From: Phycisphaerae bacterium
Lineage (GTDB): Bacteria > Planctomycetota > Phycisphaerae > UBA1845 > UTPLA1
Assembly: GCA_016935885.1 (NCBI GenBank)
Contig: JAFGQA010000018.1
Coordinates: 1 to 9,475 of the forward strand
DNA length: 9,475 bases
Direction of reading: 5' to 3'
Shown here: positions 1-6,292 of the stretch, piece by piece
Position numbering within the stretch: the stretch's first letter is position 1
Layout: every line of letters begins with the position of its first letter
The notes under the pieces: model-generated
What the model was told of the DNA's origin: nothing
Database searches by the model: none
The model's input: the letters and a program-made list of their open reading frames with translations, nothing else
Position numbers and translations under genes: made by a program

Positions 1-62
1 ACAGAAACTACCTCCTGACCCTCCTGGGCTTCAAGGGCAACACCGACGAGAAATCCAAATAG
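1..62 (+). CDS. 3' end of an unidentified upstream gene (partial)
   Basis: An open frame enters from the left edge (first full codon at 3) and ends with TAG at 60-62. The visible C-terminus is RNYLLTLLGFKGNTDEKSK, an amphipathic stretch followed by a charged tail. This is too short to assign a family. The next gene starts 95 nt downstream on the same strand and no convincing terminator lies between them, so the two may be co-transcribed. It is called coding because it runs unbroken to a stop, lies on the same strand as the next gene, and is followed by normal operon-like spacing. A chance open frame of 19 codons cannot be excluded. Confidence 0.5.
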   Translation, partial: RNYLLTLLGFKGNTDEKSK

Positions 63-144
63 CCGATTTCATGCGATTGCCCTGGCGACAGACGCGGCTG
101 GCCTTGCGGGGCGGGCCGGGCGGCTGTAGACTCGTGGAAAAACG

Positions 145-151
145 AAAGGAG
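145..151 (+). promoter_or_regulatory. Ribosome binding site that fixes the gluconolactonase start
   Basis: AAAGGAG lies 6 nt before the ATG at 158. The frame stays open upstream to an ATG at 71, but that codon has no Shine-Dalgarno sequence. Starting there would put 29 arginine-rich residues in front of what is otherwise a normal signal peptide. The site therefore supports 158 as the start. A second ATG follows immediately at 161. Confidence 0.8.
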
Positions 152-157
152 ACACCC

Positions 158-1084
158 ATGATGGCCAAGACAGTGGCAATCGCGTTGGCGGTCGTCGCGG
201 CGGCAACCGCAGGGCGGGCGCAGGACAGCATCGTGCCGCCGGGGGCGGAGATGACCAAGCTGGCGGGCGATTTCCGGTTTACCGAAGGCCCGGCCGCCGA
301 CGCCAAGGGCGACATCTACTTCACGGACATCCCCAACAACCGCATTCTGAAATGGTCGATCGAGGCCGGTCAGCTCAGCACGTTCCGCGAGGACGCCGGC
401 GGGGCCAACGGGCTCTACTTCGACCGCGAAGGTAACCTGCTGGTCTGCGAGGGTGGCGGCGGCCGGCTGGTGGCGATCGCGCCCGACGGCAAGCTGACCG
501 TCCTGGCCGACAAGTACGACGGCAAGCCCTTCAACAGCCCGAACGACCTGTGGATCGACCCGAAGGGCGGCGTGTACTTTACCGACCCGCGATATGGCAG
601 TCGGGACAACCTGCCCCAGGACGGCGAGCATGTGTACTATCTGACGCCCGACCGCACCAAGGTCATCCGCGTGATCGACGACATGGTCCGGCCCAACGGC
701 CTGATCGGCACACGCGACGCCCGGCTGCTCTACGTCGCCGATCATGGAGACAGCAAGACCTTCGCCTACACCGTCAACGAAGACGGTACGCTGTCTGGAA
801 AGAAGCTCTTTGCCCCCGAGGGCTCCGACGGCATGACCATCGACAATCGGGGCAACGTCTATCTGACCACCCGCGTCGTCGCCGTCTACAATTCGGAAGG
901 TGAGAAGATCGAGGAGATCCAGATCCCCGAGGGCCCCGCCAACCTCACCTTCGGCGGCGCGGACAGGCGGACGCTCTTCATCACCGCCCGAACCTCGCTC
1001 TACAGCGTGGCGACAGCAGTGCGAGGCGTCCGAACGCCCGTGATGCCGCCAAGACAACGCGGCATCCGACAACGCCAGAGGTAA
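158..1084 (+). CDS. Secreted SMP-30/gluconolactonase/LRE-family protein
   Basis: The 308-aa product is a six-bladed beta-propeller of the SMP-30/gluconolactonase family. Members hydrolyse sugar lactones to aldonic acids using one divalent metal. Residues about 1-21 form a Sec-type signal peptide (short basic start, Ala/Val-rich core, GRAQ cleavage region), so it probably acts in the periplasm. Residues that match the family metal/substrate site are Glu43 in FTEGP, Asn126 or Asn129 in NSPND, Asn180 in VRPNG and Asp224 in GSDGM. Repeated D-x-x-G-N/D-x-Y-F-T-D strands mark the blades (for example 46-57, 133-143, 228-237). Length is normal for the family. The final ~20 residues (from about 289) are Arg/Gln/Pro-rich and look like an extension beyond the last blade. 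The substrate could be a gluconolactone-like or another sugar lactone. The family call is firm; the exact reaction is inferred. Confidence 0.9.
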   Translation: MMAKTVAIALAVVAAATAGRAQDSIVPPGAEMTKLAGDFRFTEGPAADAKGDIYFTDIPNNRILKWSIEAGQLSTFREDAGGANGLYFDREGNLLVCEGGGGRLVAIAPDGKLTVLADKYDGKPFNSPNDLWIDPKGGVYFTDPRYGSRDNLPQDGEHVYYLTPDRTKVIRVIDDMVRPNGLIGTRDARLLYVADHGDSKTFAYTVNEDGTLSGKKLFAPEGSDGMTIDNRGNVYLTTRVVAVYNSEGEKIEEIQIPEGPANLTFGGADRRTLFITARTSLYSVATAVRGVRTPVMPPRQRGIRQRQR

Positions 1085-1142
1085 ACGCTGGCCATCTATG
1101 TAAGTAAAGCACCCAAAAGACTTTACAGAACACAACCCCCGT

Positions 1143-1156
1143 CCTCTGTGCAGAGG
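1143..1156. repeat. Short inverted repeat in the intergenic region
   Basis: CCTCTG TG CAGAGG is a perfect 6-bp inverted repeat with a 2-nt centre, about 40 nt upstream of the -35 box of the next gene. A weaker AT-rich inverted repeat (GTAAAG at 1104-1109 with CTTTAC at 1121-1126) lies to its left. Neither is followed by a T-tract, so they are poor terminator candidates. The first could be a dimeric regulator site, but this is only a pattern. Confidence 0.3.
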
Positions 1157-1194
1157 AGGTCACGTGCGAAGCCCCCGGCGGGCTCAGAAAGGTC

Positions 1195-1223
1195 TTGACT
1201 TCTGTCGCCCGGAATGTTAATAT
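1195..1223 (+). promoter_or_regulatory. Sigma-70-type promoter with extended -10
   Basis: TTGACT (1195-1200) is followed after exactly 17 nt by TAATAT (1218-1223), with TG at 1215-1216 giving an extended -10 element. Each hexamer is one or two bases from consensus. Transcription should start near 1230, leaving a 5' leader of about 145 nt before the ATG at 1375. The same TTG could be read as a start codon of a longer in-frame ORF, but its role as a -35 box and the strong ribosome binding site downstream argue against that. Confidence 0.7.
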
Positions 1224-1276
1224 AGGGAAATTGCAGCTTCTGGGGATTTTGCATACACCGATCACTCGGCCCAGAC

Positions 1277-1296
1277 CACGCCGCACGTGCGGCGTG
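1277..1296. repeat. Perfect 20-bp GC palindrome in the 5' leader
   Basis: CACGCCGCAC followed directly by GTGCGGCGTG is a perfect palindrome about 50 nt downstream of the predicted transcription start. In RNA it can fold into an 8-bp GC-rich stem with an ACGT loop; in DNA it could be a dimeric operator. There is no T-tract after it, so it is not a terminator. A role as roadblock/operator or as a leader stem is inferred. Confidence 0.55.
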
Positions 1297-1309
1297 ATGA
1301 GCCGCGTCG

Positions 1310-1364
1310 AGGGGGGACCGATATCCCCCTACCGGCTTTGTCTGTCCGAGATCGTGGTAGGAGG
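1310..1364 (+). promoter_or_regulatory. Candidate Shine-Dalgarno-sequestering leader structure
   Basis: The C-rich segment CCCCCTACC (1325-1333) has two possible partners. It pairs with AGGGGG at 1310-1315 (6 bp, 9-nt loop), or with the ribosome binding region GGTAGGAGG at 1356-1364 (8 of 9 pairs, single C-A mismatch at 1327/1362). The pairings are mutually exclusive, so one exposes and the other hides the Shine-Dalgarno sequence of the gene starting at 1375. The sequence does not match a riboswitch class I recognise. The complementarity is visible; the switch function is inference. Confidence 0.35.
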
Positions 1365-1374
1365 TGAGCGAACG

Positions 1375-2391
1375 ATGAAAGCGGCACATGTACTCGGGTT
1401 GATCGGGAGCGTTCTGTTGCTGGTCGGAACGGCAGGCGCCGGTGTCACTACGATCCGGCATACGCTCGACTACACCGACAATGAACACCTGGCCGAGCCT
1501 TGGTTCATCCCGCCAGACATCATCCGAGACCACTCCCCCTACTATCGGGGTATGTGGGAGGACTGGGGCTGGACACACGACATTCGCCACCGGGTGCCGT
1601 CCGACGCCAAGGGGATTCTCTCGGCTACATTGACGATCAACGCATGGGACGTGGACAACACCGACCCGGACGGCGACGAGGTCGATATCGTCTACGCCAA
1701 TGGCGTCAAGCTCGGCCAACTGGAGCCGACCAACGGCCGGGTGTGGAAAACCACGCAGTTCACCCTGCCGCGCGAGGTCCTCGACGAACTCTGGGCCGAC
1801 GGCAAAGTCTACATCTTCATGAATATCGACAGTATCAACGACATGGCCGGCCACCGGGTGACCCTGGAATACTCGACACTGACGGTGAACTACAACGTGA
1901 CCGGCAGCGGAACCCCGACGCGTCTGTCGGTCCATCGGTTCTGGTGCGAGGCGATCTCGAGCTACCTGTACACAGCCAAGACCAAAGAGAAGGACAAGCT
2001 GATCAAGAACGCCTCGGGTGTATGGGTCTATCAGGGCGTCGAGTATCAAGCCCTGCCGGCCGACTTCGAAGACGGCAGCGCTCCGGTGTACCGCTTCTGG
2101 TCCGACACCTTGCGGACGCACTACTACACCATCGATGTGGCGGAACGAAACAAGCTCATCTACGAGGCTTCGGCCACCTGGTTCTATGAGGGTGAGGCGT
2201 TCTGGGCCTTCCCGCCCGACAATCGGGTTTCGGGAACGATTCCAGTCTACCGCTTCTGGTCGGACGCCATCAAACGGCACTTCTACACGACAAACGAGGA
2301 GCAGAAGGACAAGCTCATTGCCGAGAACTGGGACGTCTGGACGTATCAGGGCGTCGCCTGGTATGCATATCCATACGAGACGGCACAATAG
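1375..2391 (+). CDS. Secreted protein with three DUF5648-like repeats
   Basis: The 338-aa product starts with a Sec signal peptide (residues 1 to about 22, hydrophobic core GLIGSVLLLVG, cleavage near AGA). Residues ~24-176 form a beta-rich domain with WEDWGWTHDI and an acidic run at 92-104 (DVDNTDPDGDEVD) resembling a calcium-binding loop. Residues 187-333 hold three repeats of about 42 residues, each with a Y/H-RFW start, a Y-YT or HFYT core, DKLI/NKLI, and a W-x-Y-x-G-x-x-x-x-A-x-P end. This is the DUF5648 pattern, found in secreted bacterial proteins of unknown function and often suspected of binding carbohydrate or cell surface. TAGGAGGTG ends 8 nt before the ATG and fixes the start; in-frame ATG at 1297 and TTG at 1195 lack one. 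It has its own promoter and a structured leader. No catalytic motif is visible. The DUF5648 link rests on repeat pattern only. Confidence 0.82.
   Translation: MKAAHVLGLIGSVLLLVGTAGAGVTTIRHTLDYTDNEHLAEPWFIPPDIIRDHSPYYRGMWEDWGWTHDIRHRVPSDAKGILSATLTINAWDVDNTDPDGDEVDIVYANGVKLGQLEPTNGRVWKTTQFTLPREVLDELWADGKVYIFMNIDSINDMAGHRVTLEYSTLTVNYNVTGSGTPTRLSVHRFWCEAISSYLYTAKTKEKDKLIKNASGVWVYQGVEYQALPADFEDGSAPVYRFWSDTLRTHYYTIDVAERNKLIYEASATWFYEGEAFWAFPPDNRVSGTIPVYRFWSDAIKRHFYTTNEEQKDKLIAENWDVWTYQGVAWYAYPYETAQ
1933..2373 (+). repeat. Three tandem coding repeats (DUF5648-like units)
   Basis: The units correspond to residues 187-228 (1933-2058), 239-280 (2089-2214) and 292-333 (2248-2373), with a period of 52-53 residues including linkers. 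Units two and three share YRFWSD and the H-Y/F-YT core. Unit one is the most diverged: HRFWCE, with SYLYT replacing the H-Y-YT core and so lacking the usual histidine. The spacing suggests internal duplication followed by divergence. Confidence 0.75.
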
Positions 2392-2409
2392 CCGTCGCCA
2401 TGACACAGT

Positions 2410-3525
2410 CTACGGGTTCGGACGGAGGCAGTATTCGAAGAAGTCGTAGATCTGTGCGTTGGACCGGGCCGTGGGACTGTGTGTGTCCCGATGGGTCATC
2501 GCAACACGGCGAGAATGGCCCAGCAGTGCGTTGACGGCAATGGTGTGGTTGAGGGCCCGCCAGCGTTCCGGCGGATCTTCGGCGCCGCCGGAGACCAGAA
2601 ACGGACGTGGGGCCATCAGTGCGTGCAACTCGTGCAGGTTGTGCCCCGTTTCGACCATTCGCTTGTACGGGCCGGTGCGCGGGCTCGTCTCGCTGATAAT
2701 GCCCCGCTGCCGCTGGATGTCCGGGTCCCATCCGAGATACCACGGCTCCCAGTAGTTGACGTTGGGCCGGGCCTCATCGAAGACAATCCCGGGGTCCGAC
2801 CACACCGCGCAGGCGAACTTGTCATAGAGACACGAGGCGAACATCGCCCACTTGCCGCCATAGGAATGCCCGACGACACCGATGCGGTCGGGATCAACCT
2901 GCGTCAGATTCGCCAGGGCCGTGTGGCCGTTGGCGGCCACATAGGCCAAGGCCGAGAGCGGCTGGAGCGGAGGTTGCCCTTCCGGCACGTCCCAGAGCGG
3001 CTTGTACGGGGCTTCGAGACTGGCGAACTGCGGCGTCCCGATCGACAGAGCGACGAACCCACGCAGGGCCAACTGATAGCCGAAATCGCGAAGCTCTCTG
3101 CCCAGCCCGACGCCCGTCTCGGCGTCATAGTAGACCACGAGAACAGCAGGAAACGGCCCAGCGCCGTCGGGAACGAACAGGTAGCCGGCCACGATCTGGT
3201 GGCCGGGGGCAATCTCGACGGTGACTTTGTGCCGGACGACACCGTCGCACTCGCTTTGCTCCAGGTATCGAACCTCGGGCTTGGCGATCAGCGGCGGCCA
3301 GTCACCGAGCCAGCCGCGCCACGTGGCGAGGATCTCCTCGCGCCGCTTGGGCCAATCGGCCGCGGTCTCCACGGGTGAGCCGTCGTCGAACGTCAAGGGC
3401 GATCGATAGGCGCCGAAGTCCCCTGCAAAAGCTGCCGGCGGCTCGAAGAACGGACGAATGCTCTCCGGCCGAAGGAAATCCGACGCTGTCGACAGGAATG
3501 CAAACAAGCCGAGCAACAGCCACAT
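2410..3525 (-). CDS. Exported alpha/beta hydrolase (acetyl-xylan esterase/dienelactone hydrolase type)
   Basis: The 371-aa product has an N-terminal hydrophobic segment (WLLLGLFAFLSTA, residues 2-14), a weak signal peptide without a basic start. The hydrolase fold spans about 95-365. The nucleophile elbow is G-H-Ser221-Y-G-G, a probable catalytic Asp is Asp317 in GGAEDPPE, and the catalytic His is His349 or His345 in THRDTHSPT. FPAVLVVYYD (125-134) is the strand leading to the oxyanion region. Close families include acetyl-xylan esterases, dienelactone hydrolases and S9-type peptidases. The glucuronoyl esterase signature GCSRxG is absent, so CE15 is unlikely. The start at 3525 is set by GGAGG 8 nt upstream; an in-frame ATG at 3603 would add 26 Arg/Cys-rich residues with no ribosome binding site. 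It lies downstream of two oxidoreductase genes. De-esterification of a glycan is plausible but unproven. Confidence 0.85.
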   Translation of the reverse strand: MWLLLGLFAFLSTASDFLRPESIRPFFEPPAAFAGDFGAYRSPLTFDDGSPVETAADWPKRREEILATWRGWLGDWPPLIAKPEVRYLEQSECDGVVRHKVTVEIAPGHQIVAGYLFVPDGAGPFPAVLVVYYDAETGVGLGRELRDFGYQLALRGFVALSIGTPQFASLEAPYKPLWDVPEGQPPLQPLSALAYVAANGHTALANLTQVDPDRIGVVGHSYGGKWAMFASCLYDKFACAVWSDPGIVFDEARPNVNYWEPWYLGWDPDIQRQRGIISETSPRTGPYKRMVETGHNLHELHALMAPRPFLVSGGAEDPPERWRALNHTIAVNALLGHSRRVAMTHRDTHSPTARSNAQIYDFFEYCLRPNP

Positions 3526-3543
3526 GGTATCAACCTCCCTGGC

Positions 3544-3594
3544 AGAAAAGACAAAGGCCCGACGAGCGGCACAGCGGCCGGCACATCGGGCCTT
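3544..3594 (-). terminator. Terminator-like hairpin between oxidoreductase and hydrolase genes
   Basis: On the minus strand AAGGCCCGA (3594-3586) pairs perfectly with TCGGGCCTT (3562-3554), forming a 9-bp stem. The 23-nt loop holds an inner 4-bp stem (3567-3570 with 3577-3580). A T-rich run TGTCTTTTCT (3553-3544) follows. The hairpin starts 23 nt after the oxidoreductase stop at 3618 and its T-run ends 6 nt before the hydrolase Shine-Dalgarno sequence. It could terminate the upstream operon, or act as an attenuator for the hydrolase. The long loop makes it weaker than a textbook terminator. Confidence 0.6.
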
Positions 3595-3617
3595 GGATGT
3601 CAATCAAGCCATCGGCC

Positions 3618-4949
3618 TCAGACCAGTGGGTCGCGACCGGTGGGGACCGGGTAGTAGAGCGGCTTGCCGGCCATGATGTCCGCCTGGCTCGGCACCAGAC
3701 TGTGCTTGGACTCGTTCATCAGCCAGTCCCACGTGACCACCTGGCCCGTGCAGGCGGCGATATAGGCGCCGATCGCGGTCAGCGTGCTCTCGGCAATTCG
3801 CTGGCCCTCGTTCAGTACGTTGCCGCTGCGAATGCTGTTGATTAGGTCGATGTGCTCGCGGAGCATGCCGTCGACGTTCTCGCCCTGGTAGGTCCAGGCA
3901 TTCTGGCCGGTGATGTTGTGGTTGCAGTCGCTGGTGCCCTTGGTTCCGACGATCTTCTCGCCGTTGCGGCCAGTGCCCGGACTGTGGCCGCTGAAACTCA
4001 GGCAGCGAGCGCCGTTGGGGTACTCGAACTCGGCGTAGACATGGTCGAGAATGTTGCCGTTGTACTTCTCCCAATTCTCTTCACTTCCGGTGAACCTGCG
4101 GCAGACTTCCTTGGCGGTCCGGACCTGGTCGTCGTTATGGTCGCGCCATTGGCGTCCGCCGACGGCCATGAACTTGGCGGGCGGTCCATCGAAGCACCAG
4201 TTCAGCACGTCGATGTTGTGAATGTGCTGTTCACAGATCTGATCGCCCGAGAGCCAGGTGAAGTGGTACCAGTTCTCGCACTGCCAGTCCAGTTCGCTCA
4301 TGCCGTCATTGGCGCCGCGGAACCAGATGCCCCCGCCGTACCAGTAGCACTGGCCGCCGACCAGCTCGCCGATCGCGCCGTCGTGGATGCGTTTCATCAG
4401 TTCGATCCGGCTGAACTCGTGACGCCGCTGCGTCCCGCAGACGATGGCCAGCCCCTTGTCCTTCGCCAGCTTCGAGGCGGCCATGAACTCCTTGCACCCG
4501 GCCACATCCGTCGCAACGGGCTTCTCCGTGAAGACATGCTTGCCCGCCTTGATCGCCGCCATCATCTGGCGCGGGCGAAAGGCCGGCGCGGTCGCCATCA
4601 ACAGCAGATCGGCTTCGCACTTCGCCAGCTTCTCGTGGCAGTCGTAACCCCAGTACAGGTGGTCGTCGTCGATCTTGATGCGACCGGCGTACTTCTCATC
4701 GTTCATGATCCGATCGCGCGTGCCTCGGACCTTGCTCTCAAACAAATCGGCCAGCGCGATGATCTCGATCCCCGGGTCCGCCTCAAGGCACTGACGCATC
4801 GCGCCGTTGCCTCGCCCGCCGCAGCCCAGAAGGCCGACCTTGATTTTGCCTGTGCCCTGGGCATAGGCCATCTGGCCAATGGCGGCCGCCGTCGCCGCCA
4901 CACCGGCGATCGTTTTCCGTGTGCCGTTATCTTTCTCTGATGATGCCAT
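3618..4949 (-). CDS. Gfo/Idh/MocA-family oxidoreductase, degenerate secretion signal
   Basis: This 443-aa protein is an NAD(P)-dependent oxidoreductase of the Gfo/Idh/MocA family, which oxidises or reduces sugars, inositols and related polyols. The Rossmann motif is G42-C-G44-G-R-G47. The catalytic-lysine motif is TEKP with Lys143. Glu240, His244 and Asp247 in CEQHIHNIDV line up with the family D-x-x-x-H-x-x-D substrate site, with Glu in place of the first Asp. The C-terminal part (from ~175) is the large alpha/beta domain seen in planctomycete members. Residues 10-31 (TRKTIAGVAATAAAIGQMAYAQ) look like a Tat-type signal that has lost the second arginine. AAGGAG 9 nt before ATG 4949 sets the start; an ATG at 4994 lies inside the intergenic gap. 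It starts 50 nt after its paralogue's stop, so the two likely share a transcript. The substrate is unknown. Confidence 0.9.
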   Translation of the reverse strand: MASSEKDNGTRKTIAGVAATAAAIGQMAYAQGTGKIKVGLLGCGGRGNGAMRQCLEADPGIEIIALADLFESKVRGTRDRIMNDEKYAGRIKIDDDHLYWGYDCHEKLAKCEADLLLMATAPAFRPRQMMAAIKAGKHVFTEKPVATDVAGCKEFMAASKLAKDKGLAIVCGTQRRHEFSRIELMKRIHDGAIGELVGGQCYWYGGGIWFRGANDGMSELDWQCENWYHFTWLSGDQICEQHIHNIDVLNWCFDGPPAKFMAVGGRQWRDHNDDQVRTAKEVCRRFTGSEENWEKYNGNILDHVYAEFEYPNGARCLSFSGHSPGTGRNGEKIVGTKGTSDCNHNITGQNAWTYQGENVDGMLREHIDLINSIRSGNVLNEGQRIAESTLTAIGAYIAACTGQVVTWDWLMNESKHSLVPSQADIMAGKPLYYPVPTGRDPLV

Positions 4950-4999
4950 ATCAGCAATCTCCTTCGTTGGATCTCTTGGCGTTGTGAATCTCAAATCGA

Positions 5000-6292
5000 T
5001 CAGCCACGGTTGCCCCGCCTCTGCTGGGCCCAGCCGGGCAACTCATACTGGCCCGGGATCGCCACGGGGGGCACGGGCTTCGAATCGCTGAGTTGCAGGT
5101 CCGCCGGGGGAAGCAAGTCCAGCGTGCAGCGGCTGGTGAACCACGTCGTCTTGAACTGCTGGCGGGAATACGCCGACTCGCGGCCCATGATCGCACAGAG
5201 CGTGCTGTTGGCGATGGTTTTGCCTTCGTTGAGCGGCTTGCCCTTGCGAATGCTCTCGATCAGATCCGTGTGCTCCTGCACATATGGATCGCTGCGCGGC
5301 CCCTGATATCGCCAAGCGTTCTCGCCGTAGATCCGACCGCTGCAATTCGTCCAGCCCTTGGTACCCACCACGCGCTCGCTGACGTTACCGGCCGTGCCCT
5401 CGATCTGGCGGCACGTGCTGATCGTCCGCACGTCGCCCGGATAGGTGAACTCGACGCCGAAGTGGTCGAAGATATGGCCGTACTCTTCGCCCGTGCGGAA
5501 CTGGCGGCCGCCGATGCCGTGCACCGTCTCCGGAGCCACGTCGCCGAAGGCCCAGTTGACCACGTCCATATTGTGCACGTGCTGCTCGCAGATGTGATCG
5601 CCCGAGAGCCACGTGAAGTAGAGCCAGTTGCGGATTTGCCATTCGATATCGCTCTCGTTTGGCTGGCGCTTGTGGCACCAGAGCCCGCCCATGTTCCAGT
5701 AGCACTGGGCGGAAACGATCTCGCCGATGGCGCCGTCGAGCACGCGCTTCATCGTCTCGACGTATTCATGTTGATGACGCCGCTGCGTGCCGGCGACGAT
5801 GCCGAGGCCCTTCTGCTCGGCTCGTTCGGAGGCCTCGATCACCATCTTGATGCCCGCGGGGCAGACGGCCACAGGTTTTTCCATGAAGACGTGCTTGCCC
5901 TGCCGAATGGCCTCGGCAAGCTGGACAGGCCGAAAACCGGGAGGCGTCGCCAGGATGACGAAGTTCACATCGTCCAGGGCCATCACTTTCTTGTAGGCGT
6001 CCAGACCGACGAAGCAGCGATCGTCCGGCACCTCGAAATCGCTCTTGAGCTTGGCAATCCGGTCGGCGAAGGTGTCCGCCAGCGCGACGATCTTCACGCC
6101 GGGCGCCGAGTTGACGCAGTTGTGCGCCGCACCGCTGCCTCGCCCGCCGCAGCCGACCACACCTACCCGGATCGTATCGCTGCCCTGGGCATAGACCAAG
6201 GGTCCGGGCGTCCCTGTCAGGACCAGAGTCCCGGCCGCCACAGCCGACCCCTTCAGCAACTCTCGTCGTGTCAATATCTGCTTGTGCGTCAT
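5000..6292 (-). CDS. Gfo/Idh/MocA-family oxidoreductase with Tat signal
   Basis: This 430-aa protein is the paralogue of the downstream gene. Residues 8-36 are a classic twin-arginine signal: TRRELLKGSA, then a hydrophobic Ala/Val/Leu stretch ending in VYAQG. It is therefore probably exported folded with its cofactor, as is common for planctomycete members. The Rossmann motif is G47-C-G49-G-R-G52, the lysine motif is MEKP with Lys139, and the substrate-site residues are Glu236, His240 and Asp243 in CEQHVHNMDV. GTQRRH (168-173) and HICEQH are shared with the paralogue. The C-terminus (395-430) is Pro/Leu-rich and ends in a basic Gln/Arg/Gly tail absent from the paralogue. GGAG 8 nt before ATG 6292 fixes the start; the frame stays open to an ATG at 6403 without a ribosome binding site. 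It is the first gene of a probable three-gene leftward unit. The exact sugar substrate cannot be told. Confidence 0.92.
   Translation of the reverse strand: MTHKQILTRRELLKGSAVAAGTLVLTGTPGPLVYAQGSDTIRVGVVGCGGRGSGAAHNCVNSAPGVKIVALADTFADRIAKLKSDFEVPDDRCFVGLDAYKKVMALDDVNFVILATPPGFRPVQLAEAIRQGKHVFMEKPVAVCPAGIKMVIEASERAEQKGLGIVAGTQRRHQHEYVETMKRVLDGAIGEIVSAQCYWNMGGLWCHKRQPNESDIEWQIRNWLYFTWLSGDHICEQHVHNMDVVNWAFGDVAPETVHGIGGRQFRTGEEYGHIFDHFGVEFTYPGDVRTISTCRQIEGTAGNVSERVVGTKGWTNCSGRIYGENAWRYQGPRSDPYVQEHTDLIESIRKGKPLNEGKTIANSTLCAIMGRESAYSRQQFKTTWFTSRCTLDLLPPADLQLSDSKPVPPVAIPGQYELPGWAQQRRGNRG

Noticed and set aside
1104..1126. AT-rich inverted repeat after the gluconolactonase stop as its terminator
   Set aside because: The stem has 6 mostly AT pairs with an 11-nt loop and no T-tract; too weak to call a terminator.
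8..1135. 375-codon open frame on the minus strand opposite the gluconolactonase gene
   Set aside because: It has no ribosome binding site, no recognisable motif, and a composition typical of the antisense frame of a GC-rich gene; the plus-strand frame has a signal peptide and a clear family match.
1123..2406. 427-codon minus-strand open frame opposite the DUF5648-like gene
   Set aside because: It covers the promoter and leader as well as the whole gene and has no family features; it is a GC-driven shadow.
3852..4940. 362-codon plus-strand open frame opposite the downstream oxidoreductase
   Set aside because: It is Val/Ala/Asp-rich antisense translation of a well-supported Gfo/Idh/MocA gene, with no ribosome binding site or domain.
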